This document shows, one piece after another, positions 34,241 to 45,178 of a DNA stretch of 64,000 bases. The translations under genes and the position numbers were made by a program. The notes under the pieces were generated by a model, which saw nothing but the letters and a program-made list of their open reading frames with translations, was not told where the DNA came from and did not search any database. Origin of the DNA: Boesenbergia rotunda (Eukaryota > Streptophyta > Magnoliopsida > Zingiberales > Zingiberaceae); assembly GCA_024364735.1 (NCBI GenBank), contig JAGFNQ010008258.1, forward strand, positions 118,395 through 182,394. The letters run 5' to 3'. The stretch's first letter is position 1. Every line of letters begins with the position of its first letter.

Positions 34241-36172
34241 TTAATCATAATCATCATAATCATAATCAACCTAAACTAAAATCGATGTCAACACCAAAAC
34301 AACAATCAGGGCCAGACTGCATCAACAACTTTTAGTAGCGGTTCTGGGTCAAATGCTACTACTAAGCATTTCTATTGCTCTAACTTCTATGAGCAATTTT
34401 TAAACCACTCATATTGGATTTTTTAAATGAAAGCTTGTGTAAAGTACTGCTACAAACCGCTTCTATTTCTCTAATGGTGTATAATTGATTTTTAAACTAC
34501 ATCTATTGTATAGTTTTAGCATTAATTTGCATACATCGCTGATGTAAACCACTCTTATTAGCATAAACCGCTTTTCTCATTTTTATTTTTTTCTAAAAAA
34601 GTATTCTTAATTTTATTTGTACCACTTTTCTTCTTTTCTTATACTCCATAAGTTTTTTCTCTTAATAATTTTCTCCTAAACCCATAATTTTTGTTCCAGG
34701 CTTCACACGCAACCTCTACACCTTCATCTTCCTCTCTCCATCACTAAAACCCTAAATTTTATGTCAGAAATCTTTTCTCTTTTTCTATTCAACTTTGAAC
34801 CTAAATCTCACACTGAAAACTATTCTTATTCCTTTATTCAACTCCAAAAATCTATATCTCATTCAAGACAACATTTCACTTCTTTTATTCGATTCTATTC
34901 ATCCTCCAACTCTACACAACTAGAATACATCGTTGATATTTTTAATTAATAATTTTTAAACAAATATTATTATAAATATTTAATAATGATATTTATTAAA
35001 AATTATTTTTTCAGTGTATTAATAAATAATAATATTATTATTTCTAGAGAACAATTTTTTTAACATATTAACCTTATTAATTTTTTTTCAATTAACTTTT
35101 TGCTTTTATTAGCCTTTAATAAAGTAAAATTAACTTAAATTTTTGTCTTTTCTCTTTCCAACCCCAACATAAACCAGAGTCGTTTTTATAGATAACTCTA
35201 ATCTCATATTCCCATAGGTAAAATCAAAATCATTTATCGGACCCCCGATGTTTTTGGAATTAATAAGAATAATTATATAATAAAAGAAAACTATTAATTA
35301 GTTATTAAATAAATAACTAAGATATGAATTATTTATTAGCAAAATGATTATAAATTAATTAATAAATGTTCGGTTACTCTTATCCTTATTATTAAGAATA
35401 ACAATATATTAAAGAATTTATTAATTAGTTATTAAAAAATTAACTAACATATAAACTAATTAATAATTGTAGTCTAGTTGTTTAGGATATTAGGTTTTAA
35501 TTTAGGAGACCTAGATTCGAATCTTAGTATAAATAATTTTTTTAATATCTTTATATCTATAAAAAAACTCATTCCAAGAAAACATAAAAAAATTAAACCG
35601 ATAATCGGTTAATTTGGGTCTAAATCGGGTCAACAGATACCTGAATTGGTTACAAGCTCGAGGTTGGATTTAGTTCAGACCCGGCTCGGGGTCGATTTTA
35701 TTGGCAATCAACTAGTTTGGGTCAGAATCGGATCAACAAGTAGTTGAACTAGTTACGAGCCCGAGGTCGGGTCCAGTTCAGACCTGGCCTGGGCTTGGGT
35801 CTATTTGTAGGAATAATTTTATATTTAGATATTTCGAAATCACTCTTATATCCATGATGTGTAGGAATGGTTTAAAACTGTTCTTACATCTAAAGGGTTT
35901 CAGAGTGATTTAAACGACATCTGAATTTATAATTATAGAAACGGTTTGAAACCGTTGTTATATGTATAACGTGTAAGATTAGTTTCAAACCGTACCTATA
36001 AAGAATAATAGGAGCGGTTTTGCAATATTTACCAACGGTTACGAAAATCGTTTCTATAGGATATAAGGACGGCAATAAGAGGAGCGGTTTTTAAACCATT
36101 GATAAAATTGTAGGAGTGATTACAAACCGCTCTTGAAAGTCGAAAAGAAAACCGCTCATATTCGTGTAATTT

Positions 36173-36689
36173 AAGTTTGCAAAAAAGTTCATCTAATTAA
36201 TTTTGGAAATATCCTTTGAAATTTATAAGTATCTACCATCGATGACCATAAATTGTTTCGAGGGAACGAGTTGATGGTATACCTGATTATGTCACAATTC
36301 TCCAGTTGGTAGCCGATGAAGTGTAGTATGTTCAAGATGTTTTTGATCCTCTTGTATAGTTGGTTTGCCGTCTCACCATCTGCATCTTAATATTTAGTAA
36401 TGAATTCAGTAGAAGGTCACATTTTGTTACCTTTGTGTCGTTTGTCCCCTTCATGTAGTTCGACAAGCTTGTCTCATAAATCTTTGCACTGTCAAAAGGG
36501 TCGACTTATTTGAGTTCCTTTTTAGTTAGACCATATTGAAGAGTGTTAAGTGCCTTCGAGTCATTTTGGGCCTTCTTCATTTCGGCCATCCACTTTTCTA
36601 TGTTGAGATTTTTCTCCCGTCTCAGTGACTGGAGTTGTGTAGTCGTGCCAGTTAGAGAACCAACTTTCAATGTCTATCCTAAGGAAAAT
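36173..36689 (-). pseudogene. gag: copia gag, N-terminal part (minus strand)
   Basis: Minus-strand translation shows decayed UBN2-type gag: a segment equivalent to LxxGLTKKELK, a VELHEG-like block and a LDELFCKLKLHE block at the CACTA boundary. Stops and frameshifts are frequent. Its 5' end is cut at 36690 by an LTR of the X family. Confidence 0.7.
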
Positions 36690-37622
36690 TGTAAGTATCC
36701 TGGGTAGTTTTAATGTGATCAACCAAGTCAAGTTAGGTCTTGGTTGTGTTTAATCCCTATGTCTAAGTGTGCAAGAGCTTAGGAGCGTAGGAAGTCGAAT
36801 GGAAGATGTAGCGGACGAGAAGGATGACACGGAAAGAGAGCCGACGTGCTCAGTGCATCTGAGAGATGCGGAGGTCTGCGAAAAAGTATATTGGTGGAGT
36901 GAGAAGGACGCACGTGATGTCCGAAGGACGAGAAACCAGGAGGAAGTCCGTTCGAGACGAAGGCCAGAATCAGATTCGGGTGAGCCTAACTCTGGTTAGC
37001 CAAAAATCACCCAAGCGAAAGAAGGATGGAAAAGTCAACATAGGTGCTGACTTTGACCAACTGGTCAATTGAAGAGCCTCAGTTGATGTGTGAGGTGTCT
37101 CAGCTGAAAGTTTCATCTTCGAGCAAAAGATGAACTGAGGCGCCTCCGTTTGAACCTGAGGCGCTTCAGATCAGAATTGAGGCGCCTCATAATAAAAAGT
37201 TATCGCTAGTGAACGTTGGTGTGTGAATAAAGTTTCATCCAATCTGAGGCACCTCAGGTCCACGTCAGCATAATGTTCACTTTGTTTTTTAGGCTATAAA
37301 TAACCCCTAAAGGTTAGGATTAGAAATCAACAACTGTAATTAATTTTTCTAGTCATTTTGTGAGCTGTTCAAAGTCTGTAAGAGGTTACTCCTCCTATAG
37401 CGAAGGAGCTTTTCATTAGTGGAGCTTTTTAATATCTTAGATTAGCAACTACACCCTGGTTACAACCAAATAACCATTGTGTCTCTTATTAGTGTCTTTC
37501 ATTGTTTATGTTTTTAATTAATTACTGAAACTAACTTCTATCTTATTAAGAATTTACAAAAGATCAAGGTATTTTTTACAGGACAATTCACCCCCTCTTG
37601 CCGGCCTGTCAATGGTCTTACA
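36690..37622 (+). mobile_element. X-family LTR0, diverged copy (0.93 kb)
   Basis: It starts TGTAAGTATCCTGGG and ends GGTCTTACA, followed by a primer-site-like TGATATCAGAGC (37625-37636). It aligns with the X LTRs at 40983 and 43987 at its start (GTTTTAATGTGATCAACCAAG), middle and end, but is clearly more diverged and shorter. Positions 37070-37260 hold repeated GAGGCGCCTCA palindromes. Confidence 0.75.
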
Positions 37623-37624
37623 AG

Positions 37625-38047
37625 TGATATCAGAGCAAGGTTCGATTTTGAAGGACTAACCGCCTGATAAAGCAACAAGAAAATGGTCGAATCCAACATT
37701 TGCTAGGCGAAGTACGAGAGAGATTTCTCCATAGAGAAAAAGAAGATGGAGGTTATTTTTAGGATTGATTTTGAAATATTACTAACCATAAAATATGGAT
37801 TTGAAACTCCCAAAGATACAAATGGAGATGAAAAGGAGGAATTCTCTAGAACAAAAAGGAACAAGTTGATTCAGTAGCCAACGAAAAGGTTGAATTCCAC
37901 CTGCTGATTGTACTACCACCTCAAGAAGTCAACCACATCGGCAGTTATAACTTGGCAAAAGAACTCTGAAAGAAGTTCCTAAAACTTCATGAAAGCATAT
38001 CAAAAGCTAAGTTAGCAAGAAGAGACCTCCTCCGGAACCAACTAACC
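37625..38047 (+). pseudogene. gag: diverged X-type gag, 5' portion
   Basis: This follows the primer site and corresponds to the first third of the intact X gag at 42174, with a start at 37684 (ATGGTCGAATCC) but several stops and frameshifts. A solo L2 LTR cuts it at 38047; gag sequence resumes at 40165. Confidence 0.7.
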
Positions 38048-40159
38048 TGTTGATGCAGTCTGACCCTAATTGTTGTTTTGGTGTTGACATCGATTTTAGT
38101 TTAGGTTAATGAGATGAGTCTGGTTTAAGTCCTGGTCGGGGACTGAGCACGACTCTCGGTGAGTGAAGCTGGGTTACGGAAATCTCGGTGAGTAAAGCCG
38201 GGTTACGGAAACCCCAGTGAGTGAAGCCGGGTCCTGGTGAGTGAAGCCAGGTGATTAGAAACCCTGGTGAGTGAAGCCAGGTGATTGGAAACCCCGGTGA
38301 GTGAAGTCGGGTCCTAGTGAGTGAAGCCAGGTGATTGAAAACCCTGGTGAGTGAAGCCGGGTCCTGGTGAGTGAAGCCAGGTGATGGAAGTTCCAGTGAG
38401 TGAAGCTGGGCACGGAGTCTTGGTCCGGGGGACTGAGCATGAGTCAGAGAAGGCTAGGGAGGCTGTTCTCTAGACTCAGAGTCGAATTTGTGGGAGTTGG
38501 ATCGGTCTGGTGATCGATCAGGGAGTTGGCACGAACTCCCTGTTGTGGATCGGTCTGGTGACCGATCCAGGAAAGTCTGATCGGTCTGATGACCAATCAG
38601 GGAGAGAACAGAAACATTTGGTTCAGCTTCTGTTTGGCTTCAGATCGTTCTGGTGAACGATCAGAGAACCCTTGATCGGTCCTCATGACCGATCAAATTG
38701 TCATGAGGTTTCTCACCTTGACCGATCAGGATGGCTCCTGATCGGTCAGGGAGTGACCTTATCGGTCACTAGACCGATCAGGGCACAACCTGATCGGTCA
38801 GGTGACCGATCAGGGAGAGAACAGAAGCAGGTTTGGCTTCTGTGTTGCTTCAGATCGTTCTGGTGAACGATCAGAGAACCTTGATCGGTCCTCATGACCG
38901 ATCAAATTGTCGTGAGATTTCTCACCTTGACCGATCAGGATGGCTCCTGATCGGTCAGGGAGTGGCCTGATCAGTCACCAGACCGATCAGCGCACAACCT
39001 GATCGGTCAGGTGATCGATCAGGGGGATTTGGCCTGCGAAAGCTGGGGAATCCCAACAATGCTGTGGATCGGTCCGGTGACCGATCCATGAGCCACTGGA
39101 TTGATTAGGAGCTTGCCTAATCGATCAGGGTCCTCTCTGATCGGTCTGGTGACAGATCAGTAGTTGAAAACTTTAATTCAAATACGTTGTCAGACTTCTA
39201 ATCGTGTTCTGATTCGCTCTGATAACTCTGATTTCCTCTGATTCACGTTTGATTTCATTTGCTAAATTTCTGTTAAGTGTGCAGGTGATGCAGGGATGAT
39301 TTCAAATAGTGGAGGAGGGTCACTGAGATCTTTCGGTGCCACAGTTTTGACGTTTTCCTCTTCTTAGGTTTCAACGGATGACTGCGCTATTGAGAAGCTG
39401 ACTAGGGCTCGGCTGAGGAGAGCTCAGGGAGTCCAGGAGAGGTCAGGGTAGCTGGGCTGCTTCAGATGAGCAGCTGGTGAGCTGCAGAGGAGCGTCTATG
39501 ACCTGGCGACTGGCGACGCAGGTTAAGAGCTGGCTGGCGAAGAAGAGAAGAAAAGGCTTCATCTCTTCTTGCGACAACTCTTATCAGGCAGAAACACTCT
39601 TGCGAAGCTCTTTGAACCTTAAACGACTCTTGTATACACTCTTGAGCGTTCTGTTGTTGCTGCGACTTGAGCACTTGGAAGGTTTTTATAGCGTTGCGAG
39701 GCAATCAACAAGCTGACAAGGGAGAGCTGAGTGAAGGCTCTTGCCGATGTTATGAGTATTGCTTTGTAAACGCTTCTTCTTCGGCTGTGCTCTGTAAGTT
39801 TGCTGTTGTCTCGGTGCTTTTATTTTCCATCATTCTGTTGAGACTTATTGTGGAGAGGTTTCTCCACCGAGAAGGAGGTATCTGATATCCGAATTTTCTG
39901 GGGCTTGATCTGCCGACGATCAAGGGATCACCCACCTCATGGGCACGCTAAGGAGTAGGGGAAAGTTATCCCCGAACCTTGTAAATCCTCCTTGTTAGCG
40001 ATCTTGTATTGTTATTTTGTTTGTGTTCTTGTCTTTGTTTTTCTGTGTTTCTGCTGCCGCTAACCCTAAGTGCAGAAAAACTTGAGAAGTTCTCAAAGAG
40101 GCAAAAAATCTGTGTTTGGCTACATTCACCCCCCCTCTCTAGCCATCCAAGCACCAACA
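38048..40159 (+). mobile_element. solo LTR, family L2 (2.11 kb, plus orientation)
   Basis: It starts TGTTGATGCAGTCTG and ends AAGCACCAACA. Target duplications are TAACC (38043-38047) and AAACC (40160-40164), differing at one base. The gag codons on the two sides join in order once the LTR and one duplication are ignored. Positions 38140-38410 are tandem GTGAGTGAAGCC repeats and 38500-39150 carry GATCGGTCxGGTGACCGATC palindromes. Confidence 0.85.
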
Positions 40160-40164
40160 AAACC

Positions 40165-40271
40165 AACCTCCAGATAAAGGAAAGAGAAACGATAGCCTAG
40201 ATTCATGCAAAGATCAATGAATTGATCACCTGATTCACCAACCTCGATGAATTGGTAATAAATCGTGACTT
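40165..40271 (+). pseudogene. gag: diverged X-type gag, continuation after the solo LTR
   Basis: About 107 bp equivalent to the gag segment after the first third of the protein, ending in a NRDLI-YAL-like block. At about 40271 it joins, through a short TTAAAAG homology, the 3' part of a young X gag, skipping about 620 bp of the intact gene. Confidence 0.6.
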
Positions 40272-40558
40272 GATCTGATATGCTCTTAAAAGAAAGATTT
40301 GGCACTATATGCTCATCTGTTCTATCCGACCAACTGAAAACAGAAAATGAAAATTTGAAGAATTTAGTGGAGAAATTAGAAAATGATATTGCATGTTTAA
40401 GAATTAAAAAGAATTTTTATCTTGAAAATCTGAATTGGTATGTTAAAAATCATAGGTGTCAGCTTAGAAAAATTCCTAGAAATTATATTCCTCCAAAGTT
40501 TTTGATTAACCCCGTAGATGAAAATTTATTTTGGGTCCCAAAATCAATATTGAATTAA
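40272..40558 (+). pseudogene. gag: X-type gag, young 3' portion
   Basis: Nearly identical to 43284-43562: a coiled-coil rich in Glu/Asn/Leu, then the C-terminal tail FLINPVDENLFWVPKS and stop. Its sharp jump in similarity at 40272 marks a recombination or deletion joint with the older gag. Confidence 0.75.
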
Positions 40559-40982
40559 TTTTTTGGTATTTATGAAAAACAAAATTGACTAATATTTTTT
40601 TCTTTATGTCCTTTATCATTTGTTGTATTATCAAATGTTTTTAAGAGATTATGTCGATCGGAGTTTACTAGAGAAAATTAATTTTATATTTTTGAGTACT
40701 TGGCATACTTATCATGAATTTATTAGGATTTTTTTTTAATTTTCATATTTGTATGAATTTAATAATAATAAAAAAAATTAAGTGAAATTTAGATTTTCCC
40801 TTCCCAATTTTTTGTCCCATTTTTTTGCTGTGATCAAAGGGGGAGAGTAGTTTATGTTCAGGGGGAGGTTATGTACATGATTGCAAAATTTTTTTTATGT
40901 TTAATTCTGTTACAATATTTTTTTTTGTTTGTTGTTTATCCCTAACTAAACTTGGGTTGATGCACATCAAAAAGGGGGAGAT
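40559..40982 (+). other. 3' untranslated region and polypurine tract of the X element
   Basis: AT-rich with long T runs. It ends in the purine tract AAAAAGGGGGAGA (40969-40981) directly before the LTR. The same region recurs at 43563-43986 and 49872-50289 with few differences. Confidence 0.7.
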
Positions 40983-42113
40983 TGTTGGTGCCCCGGTTAG
41001 TTTTGATGTGATCAACCAAGTTAGGTTAGGTCCTGTTGGTTTTAATCCCTCTGCTAAGTATGCAGGAACTTAGGTACGGAGGAAGTCGAGCGTAAGACGC
41101 AGCGGACGAGAAGGATTGCGCGGGGAAGTGAGCCGACGGGCTCGGTGCAATCCGAGGGACGCAGAAGTTGCGGAAGAGTACGCCGGTAGACTAAGAAGGA
41201 CGTGCGCGACGTCCGAGGGATGAGAAACCTGGCTGAAGCACGTTCGAGGGGTGAAAGGTCAGAGTCGGGTTCGGGTGAACCTAACTCTGGTTGGCCAGAA
41301 CTCACCCAATCGATGGTTTGACGAAAAGTCAACTAAGTTGACTTTTATCAAGTCAACATTTGACTTGCTATTAAAATAATAAAGTTTTAATTATATTAAA
41401 ACTTTAATTAAAATTTCAATTTAATTAAAGTTTTTCTTTAAACGTTCTTTGAAGTTTGTTTTATTAAAACTTCTTAAATAAACATTCCTTTAATTAAAGT
41501 TGTTTAAAACTTTAATTAAAGTTTCATTTGAATTATAGTAACGTTCTTTTACGTGGATGCACAGGGTTCGATTAAAGGTTCATCTGCATACTCAGTCAAA
41601 GCCTCTTACGTGGATTGCTCGGTCAAAGTTTCTTACGCACAGGGTTCGGTTAAAGCTATATACATGCTCGGTCAAAGCTTCTTACGCACATGGTTCGGTT
41701 AAAGCTTCATTTGCATGCTCAGTCAAAGCTTCTTACGTGGATTGCTCGGCGATCCTTTATTTTCGATCACACATCATATTAATCGGCAAAGATTAATCAA
41801 CAGCTAAGAGTAATCTTAGATCTATGATCAAGATGAAACTCAATCTTGTATCAACGATTAAGATCGTATCACTCAACCTATAAATAGGCTTAGAGATTTA
41901 GAATTATTCAGAAAATACTATTGTGATTCTCTAAGTTTAGTGATCTTCAGTTGTAAGGCTTTTCCGCCACAAGGAGATTTTTTTCGAGCTTTAACCGTCT
42001 TGGAAGCAACGACCAAGTTGCAACTAAGTTTTTTTTAATAGACGAGTTTCCACCACGTTTCTGTTATTAGCCGTCTATTCACCCCCCTCTAGCCGGACCA
42101 ACCCGGACCAACA
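40983..42113 (+). mobile_element. X-family LTR1 (1.13 kb)
   Basis: It starts TGTTGGTGCCCCGG and ends CCCGGACCAACA. It carries a TATA box TATAAATA (41879-41886) and direct repeats with CGGTTAAAGCT / TCAAAGCTTCTTACG (41560-41750). It differs from LTR2 at only a small number of positions in the parts compared. Confidence 0.9.
41879..41886 (+). promoter_or_regulatory. TATA box of X LTR1
   Basis: TATAAATA inside the LTR, conserved at the same place in LTR2 (44883-44890), is the likely promoter for element RNA. Confidence 0.5.
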
Positions 42114-42115
42114 AG

Positions 42116-42127
42116 TGGTATCAGAGC
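42116..42127 (+). promoter_or_regulatory. primer binding site (initiator tRNA-Met)
   Basis: TGGTATCAGAGC, complementary to the 3' end of plant initiator tRNA-Met, lies two bases after LTR1. A second copy follows LTR2 at 45121-45132. Confidence 0.9.
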
Positions 42128-42173
42128 CAGGCCGCCGCAGAAGGACTAACCGCCAACTGTAGCAAATTTTAAG

Positions 42174-43562
42174 ATGGTTGGACCAGCGATATACCCGCCT
42201 AAGTTTGAGGGGGAGTTCGCGGCATGGAAACGGAAGATGCAGGTATTTTTTACTACGGATTATGAATTATTAATTATTATGAAAAATGACTATGCAGCTC
42301 CCAAATACAATGAAGGAAAGATCAAGGATCCTGATTCTTGGAACAAGAAAGAACAAGTTGACGCTGTAGCAAACGCAAAGGTAGAATTTCATCTGCTGAC
42401 CGTCCTCCTAGAGCAAGATGTGAACCGAATCGGTAAGTACGAATCGGCGAAGGAACTTTGGGAAAAGTTCTTGGAACTGCACGAAGGAACCTCGGAAGCA
42501 AAACTTGCGCGACGAGATGTTCTTCGAAGCCAACTGACCAATCTACGGATGGAAGATGGAGAAACTGTTGCGAGATTACATGCAAAGGTAAAAAAACTAA
42601 TCACAAGTCTCGAAAATCTCGGAAAAACGGTAACTAACCGCGATGCTCAAAGGTACGCTCTAAACGCGTTTCCGAGAACCCCGGAATGGACCTCAGTAAT
42701 CGATGCATATTATATTTCAAAAAATTTAGAAATAAGTACTTTAGAAGAGTTGTTTTCTACTTTGGAACTTCACGAATCACGCTTTGTAGAAAAGAACAGG
42801 AAAGCTGACAATATTGCGCTAAAAACAAGGAAGATCCAACTCGACGAAGAATCTTCAGCGGATGATGAAGAAACAGCACTAGCGGTAAGAAAATTATGTA
42901 AATACATTAATACTAACTGCTCAAAAAAGGTGCAGAGAAAGAAAAAACGAACGGTCCGATGCTACAACTACAATGAGGAGGGACACCTGAAAGATCAGTG
43001 CCCTAAACTCAAGAACCAACCAAAGAAGAAAAAGACACTAAAAGCCACCTGGGACGAGACCTCGTCTGATGAATCAGAAGCCGAAGAGTTCGTCGGACTT
43101 GCATTGATGGCAAGCCACCAAGACGAAGGTGAAGAAAGCACCTCGGGAGAAAGCAGCAATGAAGAGGAAGATCCTAACTTCGAAACCGACCCGGTAAGTG
43201 AGGTATGTCTACTTCCACCTGCTCGAATCTACTCAGTAATAAAATCCACGCTTAAGTCGATGAATAAATTGGAAATAGAAAACTCTGAGTTAAAAGAAAG
43301 ATTTGACACTATATGCTCATCTGTTCTATCCGACCAACTGAAAACAGAAAATGAAAATTTGAAGAATTTAGTGGAGAAATTAGAAAATGATATTGCATGT
43401 TTAAGAATTAAAAAGAATTTTTATCTTGAAAATCTGAATTGGTATGTTAAAAATCATAGGGGCCAGCTTAGAAAAATTACTACAAATTATATTCCTCCAA
43501 AATTTTTGATTAACCCCGTAGATGAAAATTTATTTTGGGTCCCAAAATCAATATTGAATTAA
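42174..43562 (+). CDS. gag: Gag protein of a gag-only copia element (462 aa)
   Basis: A complete gag frame with no pol after it. The N-terminal two thirds is a UBN2-type capsid domain (KFEGEFAAWKRKM near residue 10; AKELWEKFLELHEGTSE near 91; NRDAQRYALNAFP near 160). A basic stretch and a CCHC zinc knuckle follow near residue 263, but the knuckle reads CYNYNEEGHLKDQC: the second Cys is Tyr, so zinc binding is probably impaired. An acidic region and a coiled coil (about residues 362-410) lead to the end FLINPVDENLFWVPKS. Gag forms the virus-like particle that packages element RNA. In related copia elements the protease would follow about here; instead the frame stops and the polypurine tract comes about 400 bp later. 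The element therefore depends on pol from elsewhere if it moves at all. Confidence 0.85.
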   Translation: MVGPAIYPPKFEGEFAAWKRKMQVFFTTDYELLIIMKNDYAAPKYNEGKIKDPDSWNKKEQVDAVANAKVEFHLLTVLLEQDVNRIGKYESAKELWEKFLELHEGTSEAKLARRDVLRSQLTNLRMEDGETVARLHAKVKKLITSLENLGKTVTNRDAQRYALNAFPRTPEWTSVIDAYYISKNLEISTLEELFSTLELHESRFVEKNRKADNIALKTRKIQLDEESSADDEETALAVRKLCKYINTNCSKKVQRKKKRTVRCYNYNEEGHLKDQCPKLKNQPKKKKTLKATWDETSSDESEAEEFVGLALMASHQDEGEESTSGESSNEEEDPNFETDPVSEVCLLPPARIYSVIKSTLKSMNKLEIENSELKERFDTICSSVLSDQLKTENENLKNLVEKLENDIACLRIKKNFYLENLNWYVKNHRGQLRKITTNYIPPKFLINPVDENLFWVPKSILN

Positions 43563-43986
43563 TTTTCTGGTATTTATGAAAAACAAAATTGACTAATATT
43601 TTTTTCTTTATGTCCTTTATCATTTGTTGTATTATCAAATGTTTTTAAGAGATTATGTCGATCGGAGTTTACTAGAGAAAATTAATTTTATATTTTTGAG
43701 TACTTGGCATACTTATCATGAATTTATTAGGATTTTTTTTTAATTTTCATATTTGTATGAATTTAATAATAATAAAAAACATTAAGTGAAATTTAGATTT
43801 TCCCTTCCCAATTTTTTGTCCCATTTTTTTGCTGTGATCAAAGGGGGAGAGTAGTTTATGTTCAAGGGGAGGTTATGTACATGATTGCAAAAATTTTTTT
43901 ATGTTTATTTCTGTTACAATATTTTTTTTTGTTTGTTGTTTATCCCTAACTAAACTTGGGTTGATGCACATCAAAAAGGGGGAGAT
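43563..43986 (+). other. 3' untranslated region and polypurine tract of the X element
   Basis: Near-identical to 40559-40982. The purine tract AAAAAGGGGGAGA (43973-43985) directly precedes LTR2. Confidence 0.75.
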
Positions 43987-45118
43987 TGTTGGTGCCCCGG
44001 TTAGTTTTGATGTGATCAACCAAGTTAGGTTAGGTCATGTTAGTTTTAATCCCTCTGCTAAGTGTGCAGGAACTTAGGTACGGAGGAAGTCGAGCGTAAG
44101 ACGCAGCGGACGAGAATGATTGCGCGGGGAAGTGAGCCGACGGGCTCGGTGCAACCCGAGGGATGCAGAAGTTGTGGAAGAGTACGCCGGTGGACCAAGA
44201 AGGACGTGCGCGACGTCCGAGGGATGAGAAACCTGGCTGAAGCACGTTCGAGGGGCGAAAGGCCAGAGTCGGGTTCGGGTGAACCTAACTCCGGTTGGCC
44301 GGAACTCACCCAATCGATGGTTTGACGAAAAGTCAACTATGTTGACTTTTATCAAGTCAACATTTGACTTGCTATTAAAATAATAAAGTTTTAATTATAT
44401 TAAAATTTTAATTAAAATTTCAATTTAATTAAAGTTTTTCTTTAAACGTTCTTTGAAGTTTGTTTTATTAAAACTTCTTAAATAAACATTCCTTTAATTA
44501 AAGTTGTTTAAAACTTTAATTAAAGTTTCATTTGAATTACAGTAACGTTCTTTTACGTGGATGCACAGGGTTCGATTAAAGCTTCATCTGCATGCTCAGT
44601 CAAAGCCTCTTACGTGGATTGCTCGGTCAAAGCTTCTTACGCACAGGGTTCGGTTAAAGCTATCTACATGCTCGGTCAAAGCTTCTTACGCACAGGGTTC
44701 GGTTAAAGCTTCATCTGCATGCTCAGTCAAAGCTTCTTACGTGGATTGCTCGGCGATCCTTTATTTTCGATCACACATCATATTAATCGGCAATGATTAA
44801 TCAACAGCTAAGTGTAATCTTAGATCTATGATCAAGATGAAACTCAATCTTGTATCAACGATCAAGATCGTATCACTCAACCTATAAATAGGCTTAGAGA
44901 TTTAGAATTATTCAGAAAATACTATTGTGATTCTCTAAGTTTAGTGATCTTTAGTTGTAAGGCTTCTCAGGCACAAGGAGATTTGTTTCGAGCTTTAACC
45001 GTCTTGGAAGCAACGACCAAGTTGCAACCAAGTTTTTTTTTAATAGACGAGTTTCCACCACGTTTCTGTTATTAGCCGTCTATTCACCCCCCTCTAGCCG
45101 GACCAACCCAGACCAACA
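43987..45118 (+). mobile_element. X-family LTR2 (1.13 kb), shared between two gag units
   Basis: It starts TGTTGGTGCCCCGG and ends CCCAGACCAACA. It acts as the 3' LTR of the unit 40983-45118 and at the same time as the 5' LTR of the next unit: primer site at 45121-45132, gag from 45179. TATA box at 44883-44890. Confidence 0.9.
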
Positions 45119-45178
45119 AGTGGTATCAGAGCCAGGCCGCCGCAGAAGGACTAACCGCCAACTGCAGCAAATTTTAAG

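Larger units (their letters stand above)
32234..34327 (-). mobile_element. solo LTR, family L2 (2.09 kb, minus orientation)
   Basis: Perfect 5-bp duplications ACTTT flank it (32229-32233 and 34328-34332). On the minus strand it starts TGTTGATGCAGTCTGG and ends TTTCCAACA. It matches the plus-strand solo LTR at 38048-40159 in ends and internal order. No internal region is present. Confidence 0.9.
31994..36172 (+). mobile_element. CACTA-like transposon inserted in copia gag, carrying a solo LTR
   Basis: The left end is CACTACAAAAAAAACAC. Near both ends are many copies of a subterminal motif AAGAGCGGTTTxAA or its inverse (32030-32210 and 35820-36160), as expected of CACTA elements. The right end keeps the pairing partner of ATAAGAGTGG (CCGCTCATA) but the outermost CACTA bases are decayed, so the right limit is good to about 10 bp. 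The flanking gag reading resumes on the other side. No transposase is recognisable. A solo LTR sits at 32234-34327. Confidence 0.65.
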
